The notes: generated from the sequence alone by a model not told the origin. Counted from the stretch's first letter, positions 27,360 through 36,162 are shown. The stretch is 61,628 nucleotides of DNA from an uncultured Pelagibacteraceae bacterium (GCA_902526595.1 CABZLO010000005.1:1-61628); one strand, 5' to 3'. Numbers and translations are program-made.

Positions 27360-27521
27360 TTAATTATTATCGTTTGAAGTTTCGATAAGATCATTCATTC
27401 CACTTGAACCCCAATCACAGTGATCATCTCTCATGTAGATCCCTCTACTATTATGATGATCTAAGTCTTCTTTTCTGATGATTTGAGCTTCATTTTCAGT
27501 GTTTTTGATTTTTTTGTTCAT
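27360..27521 (-). CDS. Hypothetical 53-residue protein upstream of aceA
   Basis: Not recognised. I start at the ATG at 27521 (MNKKIKNTENEAQ); a TTG-like extension to 27569 would run into the operator-like repeats. The sequence is hydrophilic and charged, with a conserved-looking core HHNSRGIYMRDDHCDWGSSG containing two adjacent His, one more His and a Cys. It ends 48 nt before aceA on the same strand, so it is probably the first gene of the aceA transcript. A role as a small regulator or leader peptide is possible but unsupported. Confidence 0.55.
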   Translation of the reverse strand: MNKKIKNTENEAQIIRKEDLDHHNSRGIYMRDDHCDWGSSGMNDLIETSNDNN

Positions 27522-27543
27522 GTAAATCTTATAATTTACTAAA

Positions 27544-27624
27544 TTTACAAATTCTACAAAAAACGACAAAAAGCTTGTAAATGCTATAAAAAAATTGTAA
27601 AAATAAATTTACAAAATTTACAAA
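27544..27624. promoter_or_regulatory. Operator-like repeat array between aceA operon and RamB-like regulator
   Basis: Exact TTTACAAA occurs at 27544-27551, 27608-27615 and 27617-27624. Related copies are TCTACAAA at 27553-27560 and, in the opposite orientation, CTTGTAAA and ATTGTAAA (27574-27581, 27594-27601). The array fills the divergent control region between the 53-codon/aceA unit and the regulator gene. RamB/PrpR-family regulators are known to bind TTTGCAAA-like sites, one base different. Autoregulation plus control of aceA is inferred. Confidence 0.6.
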
Positions 27625-27631
27625 AAGTAAA

Positions 27632-29068
27632 ATGAGTCAAATGGATTTAAAAATAGGCCCTAAAATCAAGGCATTTCGTAGACAATTAGGCCTTCAAGCA
27701 AATAAGTTAGCTGAAGATTTAAGTATTTCTCCTAGTTATTTAAATCTAATAGAGAGTGGTAAAAGAAAAATCGATGGCGATTTGCTTTTAAATGTTTGCG
27801 AGAAATTAAATATTCAATTATCAGATCTTACATCAAAAACAGATATTAATCTTCAAAACACAATTTCTGAAATTCTAGATGATAATTTATTTGAGGATTT
27901 GGATATCTTGGGACCAGAGGTAAAAGATTTGGTTAGCACAAACCCTAAAATTGGAAAAGCAATAGTCAGATTAGGAGATATTTTAAAGAAAAAAGATCAT
28001 GAATTAATAAATAAGATTGAGACACTTTCTGGAAAAATAGTAGACAACAGAAAAAATTCTTTTCCAGGTGAAGTAATCTCCGATTTTTTACAAGATAATA
28101 AAAATTATTTTCCAAAATTAGAGGAATTTGCAAATAATGTTTTTGAAAAAATTCAGAAAAATAATCGAACTAGATATATTTCTTTATGTGAATATTTGAA
28201 TACAGAATATTCTATAACAGTAAAAGATGTTATACCTGACGAGAAAAAACCTTTTTCAAAAATATATAAAAAAAATAAAAAAGAACTTCTTTTAAGTGAT
28301 TATAGTTCATTAGAAACCAAAAAATTACATGCCGCTGCTCAAATAGCTCAAGAGGGAGCAAATAAAGAAATAGATAATTATTTATCAGGATTTAATTTTC
28401 CATCTGAAGAATCTAAAAAATTAACAAAAGTTGCTTTATTAAATTATTGTGCAGCTGCAATTTTAATGCCTTATAAATTATTTCATGCTGAATGTAAAAA
28501 ACTCAAATATGATCTAGAATTATTACAAAATACGTTTGCAACATCTTTTGAACAAGTTGCACATCGAGTAACATGTTTGCAAGATCCAAAACTTCCTGGA
28601 ATTCCATTTCATTTTTTAAGAGTGGATATGGCTGGTAATATTTCTAAAAGATTTTCATTATCAGGAATTGATATTCCAAGATATGGTGGAGCTTGTCCAA
28701 GATGGAATGTTTATTCGGCATTTACAAGACCTGGAGTAATTCAAGCTGCAGTTAGTAAAATGAACAACGGAGAAAAATATGTTTGTATTGCAAGAACAGT
28801 CGAAAAAGGAATTGGAAGATTTGGACAAGCTAAAAGTGTTTTATCAATTGGTCTTGGTTGTGAAGCGAAATATGCAAAAGATTTTATTTATACAGAAAAC
28901 ATAAATATCAACGATAAATCTTCAGAAATACCAATTGGTGTGTCCTGTAGAACATGTGACAGATTGGATTGTTCACAAAGAGCTTTTCCACCCTTACATA
29001 AAAAATTTGATGTAGACTTAAATTCAAGAGGAGTTTCAGTTTATGTTAGTGATAGTAATTCTAAATAA
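27632..29068 (+). CDS. XRE-family regulator with ScfR/DUF2083 C-terminus (RamB/PrpR-like)
   Basis: 478 residues. An N-terminal Cro/XRE helix-turn-helix spans about residues 8-65 (PSYLNLIESGKRK is the recognition region). The long middle and C-terminal part matches short-chain fatty acyl-CoA regulators, with HAAAQIAQEG, HRVTCLQDP, GGACPRWN and the final CRTCDRLDCSQRAFPP cysteine motif. Relatives sense acyl-CoA or an Fe-S cluster and control glyoxylate or methylcitrate genes. Divergent position from the aceA operon and the repeated TTTACAAA sites support the same role here. The start codon lies 7 nt after the last repeat. Confidence 0.88.
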   Translation: MSQMDLKIGPKIKAFRRQLGLQANKLAEDLSISPSYLNLIESGKRKIDGDLLLNVCEKLNIQLSDLTSKTDINLQNTISEILDDNLFEDLDILGPEVKDLVSTNPKIGKAIVRLGDILKKKDHELINKIETLSGKIVDNRKNSFPGEVISDFLQDNKNYFPKLEEFANNVFEKIQKNNRTRYISLCEYLNTEYSITVKDVIPDEKKPFSKIYKKNKKELLLSDYSSLETKKLHAAAQIAQEGANKEIDNYLSGFNFPSEESKKLTKVALLNYCAAAILMPYKLFHAECKKLKYDLELLQNTFATSFEQVAHRVTCLQDPKLPGIPFHFLRVDMAGNISKRFSLSGIDIPRYGGACPRWNVYSAFTRPGVIQAAVSKMNNGEKYVCIARTVEKGIGRFGQAKSVLSIGLGCEAKYAKDFIYTENININDKSSEIPIGVSCRTCDRLDCSQRAFPPLHKKFDVDLNSRGVSVYVSDSNSK

Positions 29069-29232
29069 TGATAAAGTTTATAATTCCAGCTGTTATAGTT
29101 TTCTTAATTGTTTTGTTTTGGGAAAAAATTACGGAATTTGTAGAAAAAAAATTAAATATTAAACTTAATTATATTGTTGTTAGTTCCATAATAGTATTTA
29201 TAGCAGTTGTTCTTTTACTCTTAAATTACTAG
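29068..29232 (+). CDS. Small two-helix membrane protein, 54 residues
   Basis: ATG at 29068 shares its A with the regulator's TAA stop (TAATG), a coupled-translation arrangement. The peptide (MIKFIIPAVIVFLIVLFW, then EKITEFVEKK, then a second hydrophobic stretch ending LLLLNY) has two clear membrane helices with a charged connector. It ends 5 nt before the next gene. Hydrophobic layout and spacing support coding. No family is recognised. Confidence 0.65.
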   Translation: MIKFIIPAVIVFLIVLFWEKITEFVEKKLNIKLNYIVVSSIIVFIAVVLLLLNY

Positions 29233-29237
29233 AGCTA

Positions 29238-29507
29238 ATGTCAAAAATTGATCTTTCAAAATATAAAATAGATGAATCTGATGGGGTTTTTACCTTTAAA
29301 AATAAAAATACAACATTAGGCTTTGTAAGATTTAACAGTATTGGTGAAGTTGAATATATCTTTGTAAATCCATTATTTAGAAAGCAAGGTTTGGCTACAA
29401 AATTATTAAAACTAGTAAAAGACAAAACAAGAAAAGAAATTATACTTCAAGAACCTATAAGTCCTCTAGGATCAAAATTATTAAATTCATTAAAGAGATG
29501 GAAATAA
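29238..29507 (+). CDS. Short GNAT-like acetyltransferase domain protein
   Basis: 89 residues. The central EVEYIFVNPLFRKQGLATKLLKLV matches the GNAT acetyl-CoA motif A (strand beta4, then R/Q-x-x-G-x-A/G pyrophosphate loop RKQGLA, then helix). It is much shorter than a normal GNAT (about 140-170 residues), like the small YjdJ-type GNAT proteins, so it may be a minimal domain. It overlaps the following membrane-protein gene by 10 nt. Substrate unknown. Confidence 0.7.
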   Translation: MSKIDLSKYKIDESDGVFTFKNKNTTLGFVRFNSIGEVEYIFVNPLFRKQGLATKLLKLVKDKTRKEIILQEPISPLGSKLLNSLKRWK

Positions 29508-30241
29508 ACCTCTTATTTTTTTTTACTGCTGTACCTGCAATAATTTTATTTGGTATAGCTAAATCTGGTTTAGGTGGATCTATAGCACTTATTTCAATTC
29601 CTTTAATGACCATTTCTATGCCTTTAACAACAGCACTAGGAATTATTTTACCTATCTTGATATTTTCAGACTTTATAGCAACCTATAAGTATAGAAAAGA
29701 ATTTGACTTAGAAACTTTAAAATTAATAGTTCCTTTTGCAGCTATTGGTATAATTATTGGATCATTTACCTTTTCATATTTTTCTGAGGAACTATTAAAA
29801 TTTATAATTGGCTTGATGGGATTTTTGTTTGCAGGGCATTATTTCTTTTTTAAAAAAAATAAAGAAGCAAAGTCAGAAAAAAATTTATTAAAAGGAGGAA
29901 TTTGTTCAACTGTAGCAGGTTTTACTAGTTTCAGTGTTCATGCCGGTGGTACACCGACCAGTATTTATTTACTTCCTTTGAGAATGAAAAAAGAAATTTA
30001 CGTTGGAACTAGAATTATTTTTTTTACTTTTGTAAATTTAATTAAACTTCCTCTTTATATTAATTTATCGATGATGAACTTTGAAACTTTCAAGCAATCA
30101 TTAATTTTGTTTCCTGTTGCACTTATTGGAATTCTAATTGGTTATCAACTCCTAAAGATAATTGAAGAAAAATTATTTTATAATATTTTGTATGCTTTAA
30201 TTTTCGTAACTAGTTCAAAGTTAATTTTTGACTTTTTATAA
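29498..30241 (+). CDS. TauE/SafE-family membrane transporter
   Basis: 247 residues with about eight membrane segments. The duplicated TauE/SafE architecture is visible as an N-terminal GIAKSGLGGSIALISIPL motif and a second-half FTSFSVHAGGTPTSIYLLPL counterpart. Members export sulfite, sulfoacetate or related organosulfur anions, but many are uncharacterised. It overlaps the GNAT-like gene and is convergent with the FtsX-like permease. A second, larger family member lies at 55472 in the sulfur block. Confidence 0.85.
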   Translation: MEINLLFFFTAVPAIILFGIAKSGLGGSIALISIPLMTISMPLTTALGIILPILIFSDFIATYKYRKEFDLETLKLIVPFAAIGIIIGSFTFSYFSEELLKFIIGLMGFLFAGHYFFFKKNKEAKSEKNLLKGGICSTVAGFTSFSVHAGGTPTSIYLLPLRMKKEIYVGTRIIFFTFVNLIKLPLYINLSMMNFETFKQSLILFPVALIGILIGYQLLKIIEEKLFYNILYALIFVTSSKLIFDFL

Positions 30242-30260
30242 ATATATATCCTTACAAAGA

Positions 30261-32795
30261 TTATTGATTTCTTATAAGCGGATAGATTTTAGGATTTAGA
30301 TATTTTAAATTGGTAATTAAAATCAACATTAAAGTAACCAACCCGATTGAAAAACCTAAATAAATTAAAACTTTAAAGTCAAACTGCCAAACTAGTTCAA
30401 ATATATTTTCCATAATAAATTTAGACCCTATCACTGCAAAAAATGTTGCAATCAAAATTACAGACATAAAAATAATTATGAATTCAATTAAAGATGAGAA
30501 AATAATTTGTTTTTTTGAAAAACCTAAGATTTTAAAAACTAAATTTTGATATTCTTTAATTTTTCCCTGAACCATAATTGCACTGGATATTACAATTAAA
30601 CCAATAATAATTGTTACAGCAGAAATTAATGTAACAGCAATGAATACTTTGTTTAAAACTGCAGTTACTTTTAGGAGATAATCTGCAATTTTAATCATGG
30701 ATAAACTTGGCATTATCTCCAACATTTCTGTTTCATCAAATTTATCAGAATTAAATTTTGCGGTTGCTAAGTATTCATGTGGAATTTCCTTTGCAAATTG
30801 AGGGTTAAAGAGCATTGCAAAATTAATGCTTAGATCACGATAATCTACTTCTCTAAAATTAATTACTTCTCCATCAATCTCTCTTCCATAAATGTTCAAA
30901 GTAAAAATATCACCTAATTGAATATTAAAATCTTTTGCAACTTTAGCATCCAGTGATATTTGTAACTGATTTGGTTTGGATAAATCCCACCATTCTCCCT
31001 CTAAGATTTTATTATCTTTTGGAATATCCTCTACCCATGATGATCTTCGTTCACTTCCAATTACCCAATAACTATCATTATCAGGTTTGATGAATGAATT
31101 AGGATCAACTCCATTAATTTTTGCAATACCAGATGATACCATTGGAACTATTTCAATGTTTGCATCTTTATCCATATTTAAAATACCTTGCTCAAATTTT
31201 TCACGCTCTCCTTTTTGAATGCCAACAAAAAAATAATCAGGTGCAATATCAGGGATAGATTTAGCTATTTCTCTTTGAAAGTTAGTACCCACTAAAGCCA
31301 GAGTTAACAATAATGTAACGCCTAAACCTAGAGACATTACAGTAATAGGAGTAATACTTTTTGTTTGAGTAATATTTTTAATTGATACTTTTAGTGAAAC
31401 AATTGAACTTGATTTAAATTTTTTTAGAAAAAAAATAATTAATTTTGAAAGTAAGAAAAAAACTATTAAACACACAAAAAAAGCTACAAAATATCCTAAA
31501 CTATATGTTGGCTGTTCTGATCCAATTGTAAATAATAAAATTAAAGTAGATAACAAAATAAAACTTACAGCGACTGATTTTTTTGAATAATAAAATTGTA
31601 AATTTTGAAATACATTTCGAAACAAATTAGAAGCTTTTACTTGATCAATAGAACTTATTGTTGGTATAGAAAAAATTATAAGGACTAGCAATCCAACTAA
31701 AAATATTTTAAAAAAATTCAAAAAAGAAAAAACTGGATAAACGTTTAAACCCAAACCATCAGACAAGTATTTATCTGCTATTGGAACAATTAAGAAGCTA
31801 GACCCATAGGAAATTACAGTAATAACAAACAGTAAAATAAATAATTGTAGATAATAAAGAGTTTTGATATTTCCAGAATAAAATCCTACAGCTTTTCTAA
31901 CAGCAATTGACATGTTATTTTGATTGATAAAAGATAACAAGGTATTTGCAATTCCAATTCCTGCGATCAACATTGCACTTATAGATACAAGAGATAAAAA
32001 TTGAGAAAAATTATTAATAATTCTTTTAATACCGCTTGCTGAATTTTCAGGATATCTAAGTTTTACTTTTTGATCGTTTTTGAAAATATTTTCGATTTTT
32101 TTCTCAATTTGTTCTGGATCATCATCATTATTAAATTTTACTTTATATTCATAATTTAAAAAACTTCCTATTCCATTTAGTTTTAATATTTCTAAAGTTT
32201 GTTTGCCAGCTAGGGCCCAATCACCAAATGCAACAAATCCACTTACATCTGGTACTGACTTAATAATTCCAATGACAGTAAAGTTTTGGTCTTGAACTTT
32301 AACTTGCTCGTTAATCTTTATATTCAGTGTTTTTGATAAACTTTCATTAATTAAAATTGTATTTGGTTCTCTCTGCATTCTTTCATATGCTTCGATTGGC
32401 TCATAATCAACTTCACCATAAAGTGGATATTTTTCATCCACAGTTTTAATTCTTGTAAATAAAGATTTATTTTTCTCTCTTCCAGTTGTTGAGAGCATCG
32501 TGCTAAATTCAATCATTTGAGATACTGTTGCAAATTCTTTAACTTGATTCACCAAATCCAAGTTTCCTTGATTACGATTGTAATCAATCTCTAAATCTCC
32601 ACCTAATAATGCTTTGGCATTATCATTCAGTTCTTTTTTCAAACTATCTTCGATTGTGAAAATAGCACTTAAAATAAAAAGGCTAATAAAGAGAGTTATA
32701 ATGATGCTTGAGATTTTATGATAATTTCTACTCAAATCTTTCAAAGCATATTTAAGTATTAAATTAAATTCTGAAGAGTTATTTGATTTTTCCAT
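30261..32795 (-). CDS. FtsX-like ABC permease (YbbP-type, two FtsX domains)
   Basis: 844 residues from the ATG at 32795 ([10 protein letters not shown]); a longer frame to 32843 overlaps the ATPase too far. It has an N-terminal membrane anchor, a periplasmic MacB-like domain, and an FtsX domain with three helices near 270-400. Two more helices precede a second periplasmic domain and a C-terminal FtsX domain near 720-840. This tandem layout matches YbbP, the partner of the LolD-like YbbA. It overlaps the ATPase gene by 17 nt. In E. coli ybbA-ybbP is likewise next to divergent tesA. Function is thought to be mechanotransmission or lipid/lipoprotein handling at the inner membrane. Confidence 0.88.
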   Translation of the reverse strand: MEKSNNSSEFNLILKYALKDLSRNYHKISSIIITLFISLFILSAIFTIEDSLKKELNDNAKALLGGDLEIDYNRNQGNLDLVNQVKEFATVSQMIEFSTMLSTTGREKNKSLFTRIKTVDEKYPLYGEVDYEPIEAYERMQREPNTILINESLSKTLNIKINEQVKVQDQNFTVIGIIKSVPDVSGFVAFGDWALAGKQTLEILKLNGIGSFLNYEYKVKFNNDDDPEQIEKKIENIFKNDQKVKLRYPENSASGIKRIINNFSQFLSLVSISAMLIAGIGIANTLLSFINQNNMSIAVRKAVGFYSGNIKTLYYLQLFILLFVITVISYGSSFLIVPIADKYLSDGLGLNVYPVFSFLNFFKIFLVGLLVLIIFSIPTISSIDQVKASNLFRNVFQNLQFYYSKKSVAVSFILLSTLILLFTIGSEQPTYSLGYFVAFFVCLIVFFLLSKLIIFFLKKFKSSSIVSLKVSIKNITQTKSITPITVMSLGLGVTLLLTLALVGTNFQREIAKSIPDIAPDYFFVGIQKGEREKFEQGILNMDKDANIEIVPMVSSGIAKINGVDPNSFIKPDNDSYWVIGSERRSSWVEDIPKDNKILEGEWWDLSKPNQLQISLDAKVAKDFNIQLGDIFTLNIYGREIDGEVINFREVDYRDLSINFAMLFNPQFAKEIPHEYLATAKFNSDKFDETEMLEIMPSLSMIKIADYLLKVTAVLNKVFIAVTLISAVTIIIGLIVISSAIMVQGKIKEYQNLVFKILGFSKKQIIFSSLIEFIIIFMSVILIATFFAVIGSKFIMENIFELVWQFDFKVLIYLGFSIGLVTLMLILITNLKYLNPKIYPLIRNQ

Positions 32796-33444
32796 CTTTA
32801 ATTTTAATTTTTCTTTTTGCTTTATCAGCAATTTTGGGGTCATGAGTTACAATAATTAAAGAAGAACCTTCTTCTTTCACATATTTAAATAATATATTTG
32901 AAATCAATGTAGAGTTCTCAGTATCTAAATTACCAGTTGGTTCATCAGCTAAAATCAATTCAGGTTTCATAGCGATTGCTCTTGCTATAGCTACTCTTTG
33001 TTGCTCTCCACCAGATAGTTGACTTGGAAGATTATTAAAACGATGTTTTAAACCAAAACGATCTAGTAGAATCTTCGCCTCTTTTTCAGGATTTTTAAAA
33101 TTATTTAGCTCAAGTGTTAAAGCAACATTTTCAACTGCAGTATAATTTGGGATTAAATAAAAAGATTGAAATACAATTCCAATATTTTTCTTTCTAATTT
33201 CTGAAACTTCATCCTCATTAAGGCTTGTAATTTCTTGATTTTGAAAAATAATCTTACCAGAAGTTGGCTTTTCTAATCCACCAACAAGCATTATTAAACT
33301 AGTTTTTCCTGAACCACTTTCACCTACGATTGAAACAGTTTCTTTTTTCTTAATATTTAAATCTATATTCTTTAAAACTCTGATATTATCTTTACCAGTT
33401 TGGTATTTAAGATTTATTTTTTTTAATTTAAGAAGTGAAGACAT
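32779..33444 (-). CDS. LolD/YbbA-like ABC transporter ATPase
   Basis: 221 residues from ATG 33444 ([14 protein letters not shown]). Walker A is GESGSGKTS, signature [14 protein letters not shown], Walker [12 protein letters not shown] and switch histidine in IVTHDP; the TGNLD and GEQQR forms mark the LolD/MacB family. It powers the FtsX-like permease it overlaps. The start codon overlaps that of the divergent esterase by two bases (CATG at 33442-33445), so each gene's upstream signals must lie in the other's coding sequence. A longer frame to 33492 exists but lacks homology. Confidence 0.92.
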   Translation of the reverse strand: MSSLLKLKKINLKYQTGKDNIRVLKNIDLNIKKKETVSIVGESGSGKTSLIMLVGGLEKPTSGKIIFQNQEITSLNEDEVSEIRKKNIGIVFQSFYLIPNYTAVENVALTLELNNFKNPEKEAKILLDRFGLKHRFNNLPSQLSGGEQQRVAIARAIAMKPELILADEPTGNLDTENSTLISNILFKYVKEEGSSLIIVTHDPKIADKAKRKIKIKDGKIK

Positions 33445-34066
33445 GAGTAAAAGTTTATTTACAAAAATTCTGATAATCTTTCTAGTGCACATAAAAGCAA
33501 GTGCAATAGAAAAGGTAGTATTATTCGGAGACAGCTTAATGGCTGGTTACGGCTTACCTAAAGAACATCATTTATCCTTAGTTTTAGAGAATAATTTAAA
33601 ACAAGATGGATTTAATATTCAAGTTATAAATGGAAGTGTTTCAGGCAGCACATCTTCAGGTGGATTAAATAGGGCAGAGTGGAGTTTATCAGATCCAGGG
33701 ATAGATCTTATTATTTTAGGAATGGGCGCAAATGATATGCTTAGAGGAATTCAACCAGATGAAACAAAAAAAAATTTAGAACAAATAATAAAAATCGCAA
33801 AAAATAAAGAAATAGAAATAATTTTAGCTGGCATGATTGCTCCAACAACACATGGAATTAAATATAAGAAAGAGTTTGATGCCATCTATCCAAATTTATC
33901 TAAGAAGCATAATTTATTATTAATACCTTTTCTTTTAGAGGGTGTGGCACTTAATCCAAGTTTAAATCAACAAGATGGAATACATCCTAACAAGAAAGGA
34001 ACGATAAAAATAAGTGAAAATATTAAAAAAAGTATTATTGCTAGTTTATATAAAAAAAAATATTAA
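33443..34066 (+). CDS. tesA: TesA-type SGNH esterase/thioesterase, periplasmic
   Basis: 207 residues. The signal peptide (SKSLFTKILIIFLVHIKASA) is cleaved near residue 21. All four SGNH blocks are present: GDSLMAGYG with the nucleophile serine, the glycine block NGSVSGSTSSGG, GANDMLRG, and DGIHPNKKG with the catalytic Asp/His. It should hydrolyse acyl esters, thioesters or lysophospholipids in the periplasm, as TesA does. It is divergent from the LolD/FtsX-like pair, as in enterobacteria. The signal peptide begins right at this ATG, confirming the start that overlaps the neighbouring gene's start. Confidence 0.92.
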   Translation: MSKSLFTKILIIFLVHIKASAIEKVVLFGDSLMAGYGLPKEHHLSLVLENNLKQDGFNIQVINGSVSGSTSSGGLNRAEWSLSDPGIDLIILGMGANDMLRGIQPDETKKNLEQIIKIAKNKEIEIILAGMIAPTTHGIKYKKEFDAIYPNLSKKHNLLLIPFLLEGVALNPSLNQQDGIHPNKKGTIKISENIKKSIIASLYKKKY

Positions 34067-34115
34067 ATGTATAATTTTATGAATTTTACTTTAGCTATTA
34101 ATTTTATGTTTATAT

Positions 34116-35114
34116 ATGGATAAAGTACCTTATCATCATTTACCAGATGGTACTTTTAGGAACCCTCTAGGGTCCCCTAAAGTTGATAGAAATTTTAGAT
34201 GGTCATTTAAAGTATTTAATAAAGAAAAAAAGAAACTCAATATGACTGTTCCAAAAGATCATGTTGTAAACAAAGAACAAGTATTAGATGATATCAAAAA
34301 ATATAAAGATGGAGACTACATCGGATGGATAGGTCATGCAACTTTTCTTATAAAATTAGGAAATATAACAATCATAACTGATCCTGTTTTTTCTAAAAAT
34401 GCAGGACCATTAATATTTGGACCTAAAAGATTTACTGAACCAGCTTTAAATTTAAAAGAAATACCTCCTGTAGATGTTTTTTTACTTACTCATAATCACT
34501 ATGATCATCAAGATATGATGACAATTAGAAGTTTCCCGTTCAAAAATACCAAAGTAATGGCTCCTTTGAAGCTAGGTAAGTATTTTGAAAAAAATGGATA
34601 TAGCGATGTTAATGAGATGGATTGGTATGAAGAAATCATCATTAACGAAAAAATGAAAATAACATTTCTTCCAGCAGTCCATTGGTCTAAAAGAAGTTTA
34701 ATGGATACCAACAAATCTTTATGGGGAAATTTCTTAATTGAATACGATGGAAAAAAAATTTTGTTTGCTTGTGATACTGGAGTTGGAAATATTTATAAAG
34801 AGATTGGTGAAAAATACGGACCAATAGATATTAATATTATAAATATTGGAGCATATAATTTTTATCCATTAACGCCATATAAAGATAAATCTGCTTATCA
34901 CACTAATCCAGAGGAAGCTCTTGAGATTTCTAGAGATTTAAAAAGTAAAAAAGTGATTGGTATGCACTGGGGCACTTTTGTGTTATCGTTGGAACCAATT
35001 ATGGAACCGAGAGACAGATTTAGAGATAATGCAGAAAAATATGGCTTTAAAAAAGAAGATGCAATTATTTTTAAAATTGGCCAAATAGCACCATTAAATG
35101 AAATTTTAAAATAA
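34116..35114 (+). CDS. Metallo-beta-lactamase-fold hydrolase (UlaG/NAPE-PLD-like)
   Basis: 332 residues. The zinc motif THNHYDHQD is near residues 128-136, with the preceding GHATFLIKLGNITIITDPVFS strand typical of the UlaG/NAPE-PLD branch. Additional ligands are VHWSKRS, FACDTGVGN and MHWGTF. The sequence FRNPLGSPKVDRNF near the N-terminus resembles the outer-membrane-associated phospholipase-like group. Likely a cytoplasmic metallohydrolase acting on a phosphodiester or lactone; substrate unknown. It has no signal peptide. It precedes a secreted hypothetical protein by 6 nt. Confidence 0.85.
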   Translation: MDKVPYHHLPDGTFRNPLGSPKVDRNFRWSFKVFNKEKKKLNMTVPKDHVVNKEQVLDDIKKYKDGDYIGWIGHATFLIKLGNITIITDPVFSKNAGPLIFGPKRFTEPALNLKEIPPVDVFLLTHNHYDHQDMMTIRSFPFKNTKVMAPLKLGKYFEKNGYSDVNEMDWYEEIIINEKMKITFLPAVHWSKRSLMDTNKSLWGNFLIEYDGKKILFACDTGVGNIYKEIGEKYGPIDINIINIGAYNFYPLTPYKDKSAYHTNPEEALEISRDLKSKKVIGMHWGTFVLSLEPIMEPRDRFRDNAEKYGFKKEDAIIFKIGQIAPLNEILK

Positions 35115-35120
35115 TATTTT

Positions 35121-35573
35121 ATGAAATATTTTGTTTTGACAATAATTTTTTTATTTACTAGCAATGTTCTAGCAAAAAATATTAATATTTCAGTAAAAAC
35201 GGACTTAGATCTTAATTGTAAGTTTGAAAAAGTTATTATCAAAAACACAGAACACAACTTCGTTTCTTTTGCAAAAGATCAAATTAAAAGAGAAAATATC
35301 AAAAGTTTGAAAATAATAGCAAAAAATCCAGATATGCTAGTTATAAAAAATTTATCAAAATTTGTTAATAAGATTAATTTAGAAGTTAAAATATCAAATA
35401 AAGATATAATTTTGATACAGGCTTTTGATCAAGAGAGAAATTATTCTGAATCTGCAGTTTACACTAGAAGTACCGGAGAATTGATCCATGAAATTACTCG
35501 AAAAATAAACTCTGATGAAAAAGAGAAAGATATTTCATTTTATAGTTGTATAAAAAACAACCAAGACACTTAA
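35121..35573 (+). CDS. Hypothetical secreted protein, 150 residues
   Basis: Not recognised. The signal peptide MKYFVLTIIFLFTSNVLA is cleaved near residue 18. The mature part is mostly beta, charged, with two cysteines far apart (LNCKFEK and YSCIKN) that could form a disulfide. It follows the metallohydrolase gene by 6 nt and probably shares its transcript. No membrane segment beyond the signal peptide. Confidence 0.68.
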   Translation: MKYFVLTIIFLFTSNVLAKNINISVKTDLDLNCKFEKVIIKNTEHNFVSFAKDQIKRENIKSLKIIAKNPDMLVIKNLSKFVNKINLEVKISNKDIILIQAFDQERNYSESAVYTRSTGELIHEITRKINSDEKEKDISFYSCIKNNQDT

Positions 35574-35613
35574 GACCAAAGACTCTAAATCTTTTATTTG
35601 ATAATATAAAATT

Positions 35614-36162
35614 ATGAAGAGACTTTTTTTGATATTCTTATTTTATTTATTTTCTCAAACGTGCTCTTTTTCAATTGAAAGAGATGTAAGACTTAACCAA
35701 TTATTCAATGAATTAAAGGTAAATAAATCAAAAGTATCATCTATTGTTGAACAGGAAATATGGAAAATTTGGAGCACTCATCCAACTGATGCAAAACTTA
35801 CAGCAAAGTTAGAGGAAGGTTCTCAGTTTGTTAGAGACCAACAATTTTTTAAAGCCATAGAAATCTTTACAGAAGTTATAAATTTTGATCAAAATTGGGC
35901 TGAGGCATGGAATAAAAGAGCAACAGTTTTTTATCTGATAGGAGAATTCAAAAAATCTCAAGATGATATTGATAAAGTTTTAGCAATAGAATCAAGACAT
36001 TTTGGTGCTTTGGCAGGACAAGGTTTAGTGAATATCCAATTAAAAAATTATGAAAAAGCAATTCTTAGTTATGAACAAGCAAAAGAGATACACCCATCAA
36101 TGCAATCTCCAGAGATCATGATAAGACAAATAGAAGAATTAATTAAACAACAATCAATATAA
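35614..36162 (+). CDS. Secreted TPR-repeat protein
   Basis: 182 residues. A signal peptide (MKRLFLIFLFYLFSQTCSF) is followed by about three tetratricopeptide units in residues 70-180: AKLEEGSQFVRDQQFFKAIEI, then AEAWNKRATVFYLIGEFKKS, then FGALAGQGLVNIQLKNYEKA. Such proteins scaffold protein-protein contacts in the periplasm. The stop shares a base with the next gene's start (TAATG). A cysteine near the cleavage site could be lipidated, but no clean lipobox is evident. Confidence 0.82.
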   Translation: MKRLFLIFLFYLFSQTCSFSIERDVRLNQLFNELKVNKSKVSSIVEQEIWKIWSTHPTDAKLTAKLEEGSQFVRDQQFFKAIEIFTEVINFDQNWAEAWNKRATVFYLIGEFKKSQDDIDKVLAIESRHFGALAGQGLVNIQLKNYEKAILSYEQAKEIHPSMQSPEIMIRQIEELIKQQSI

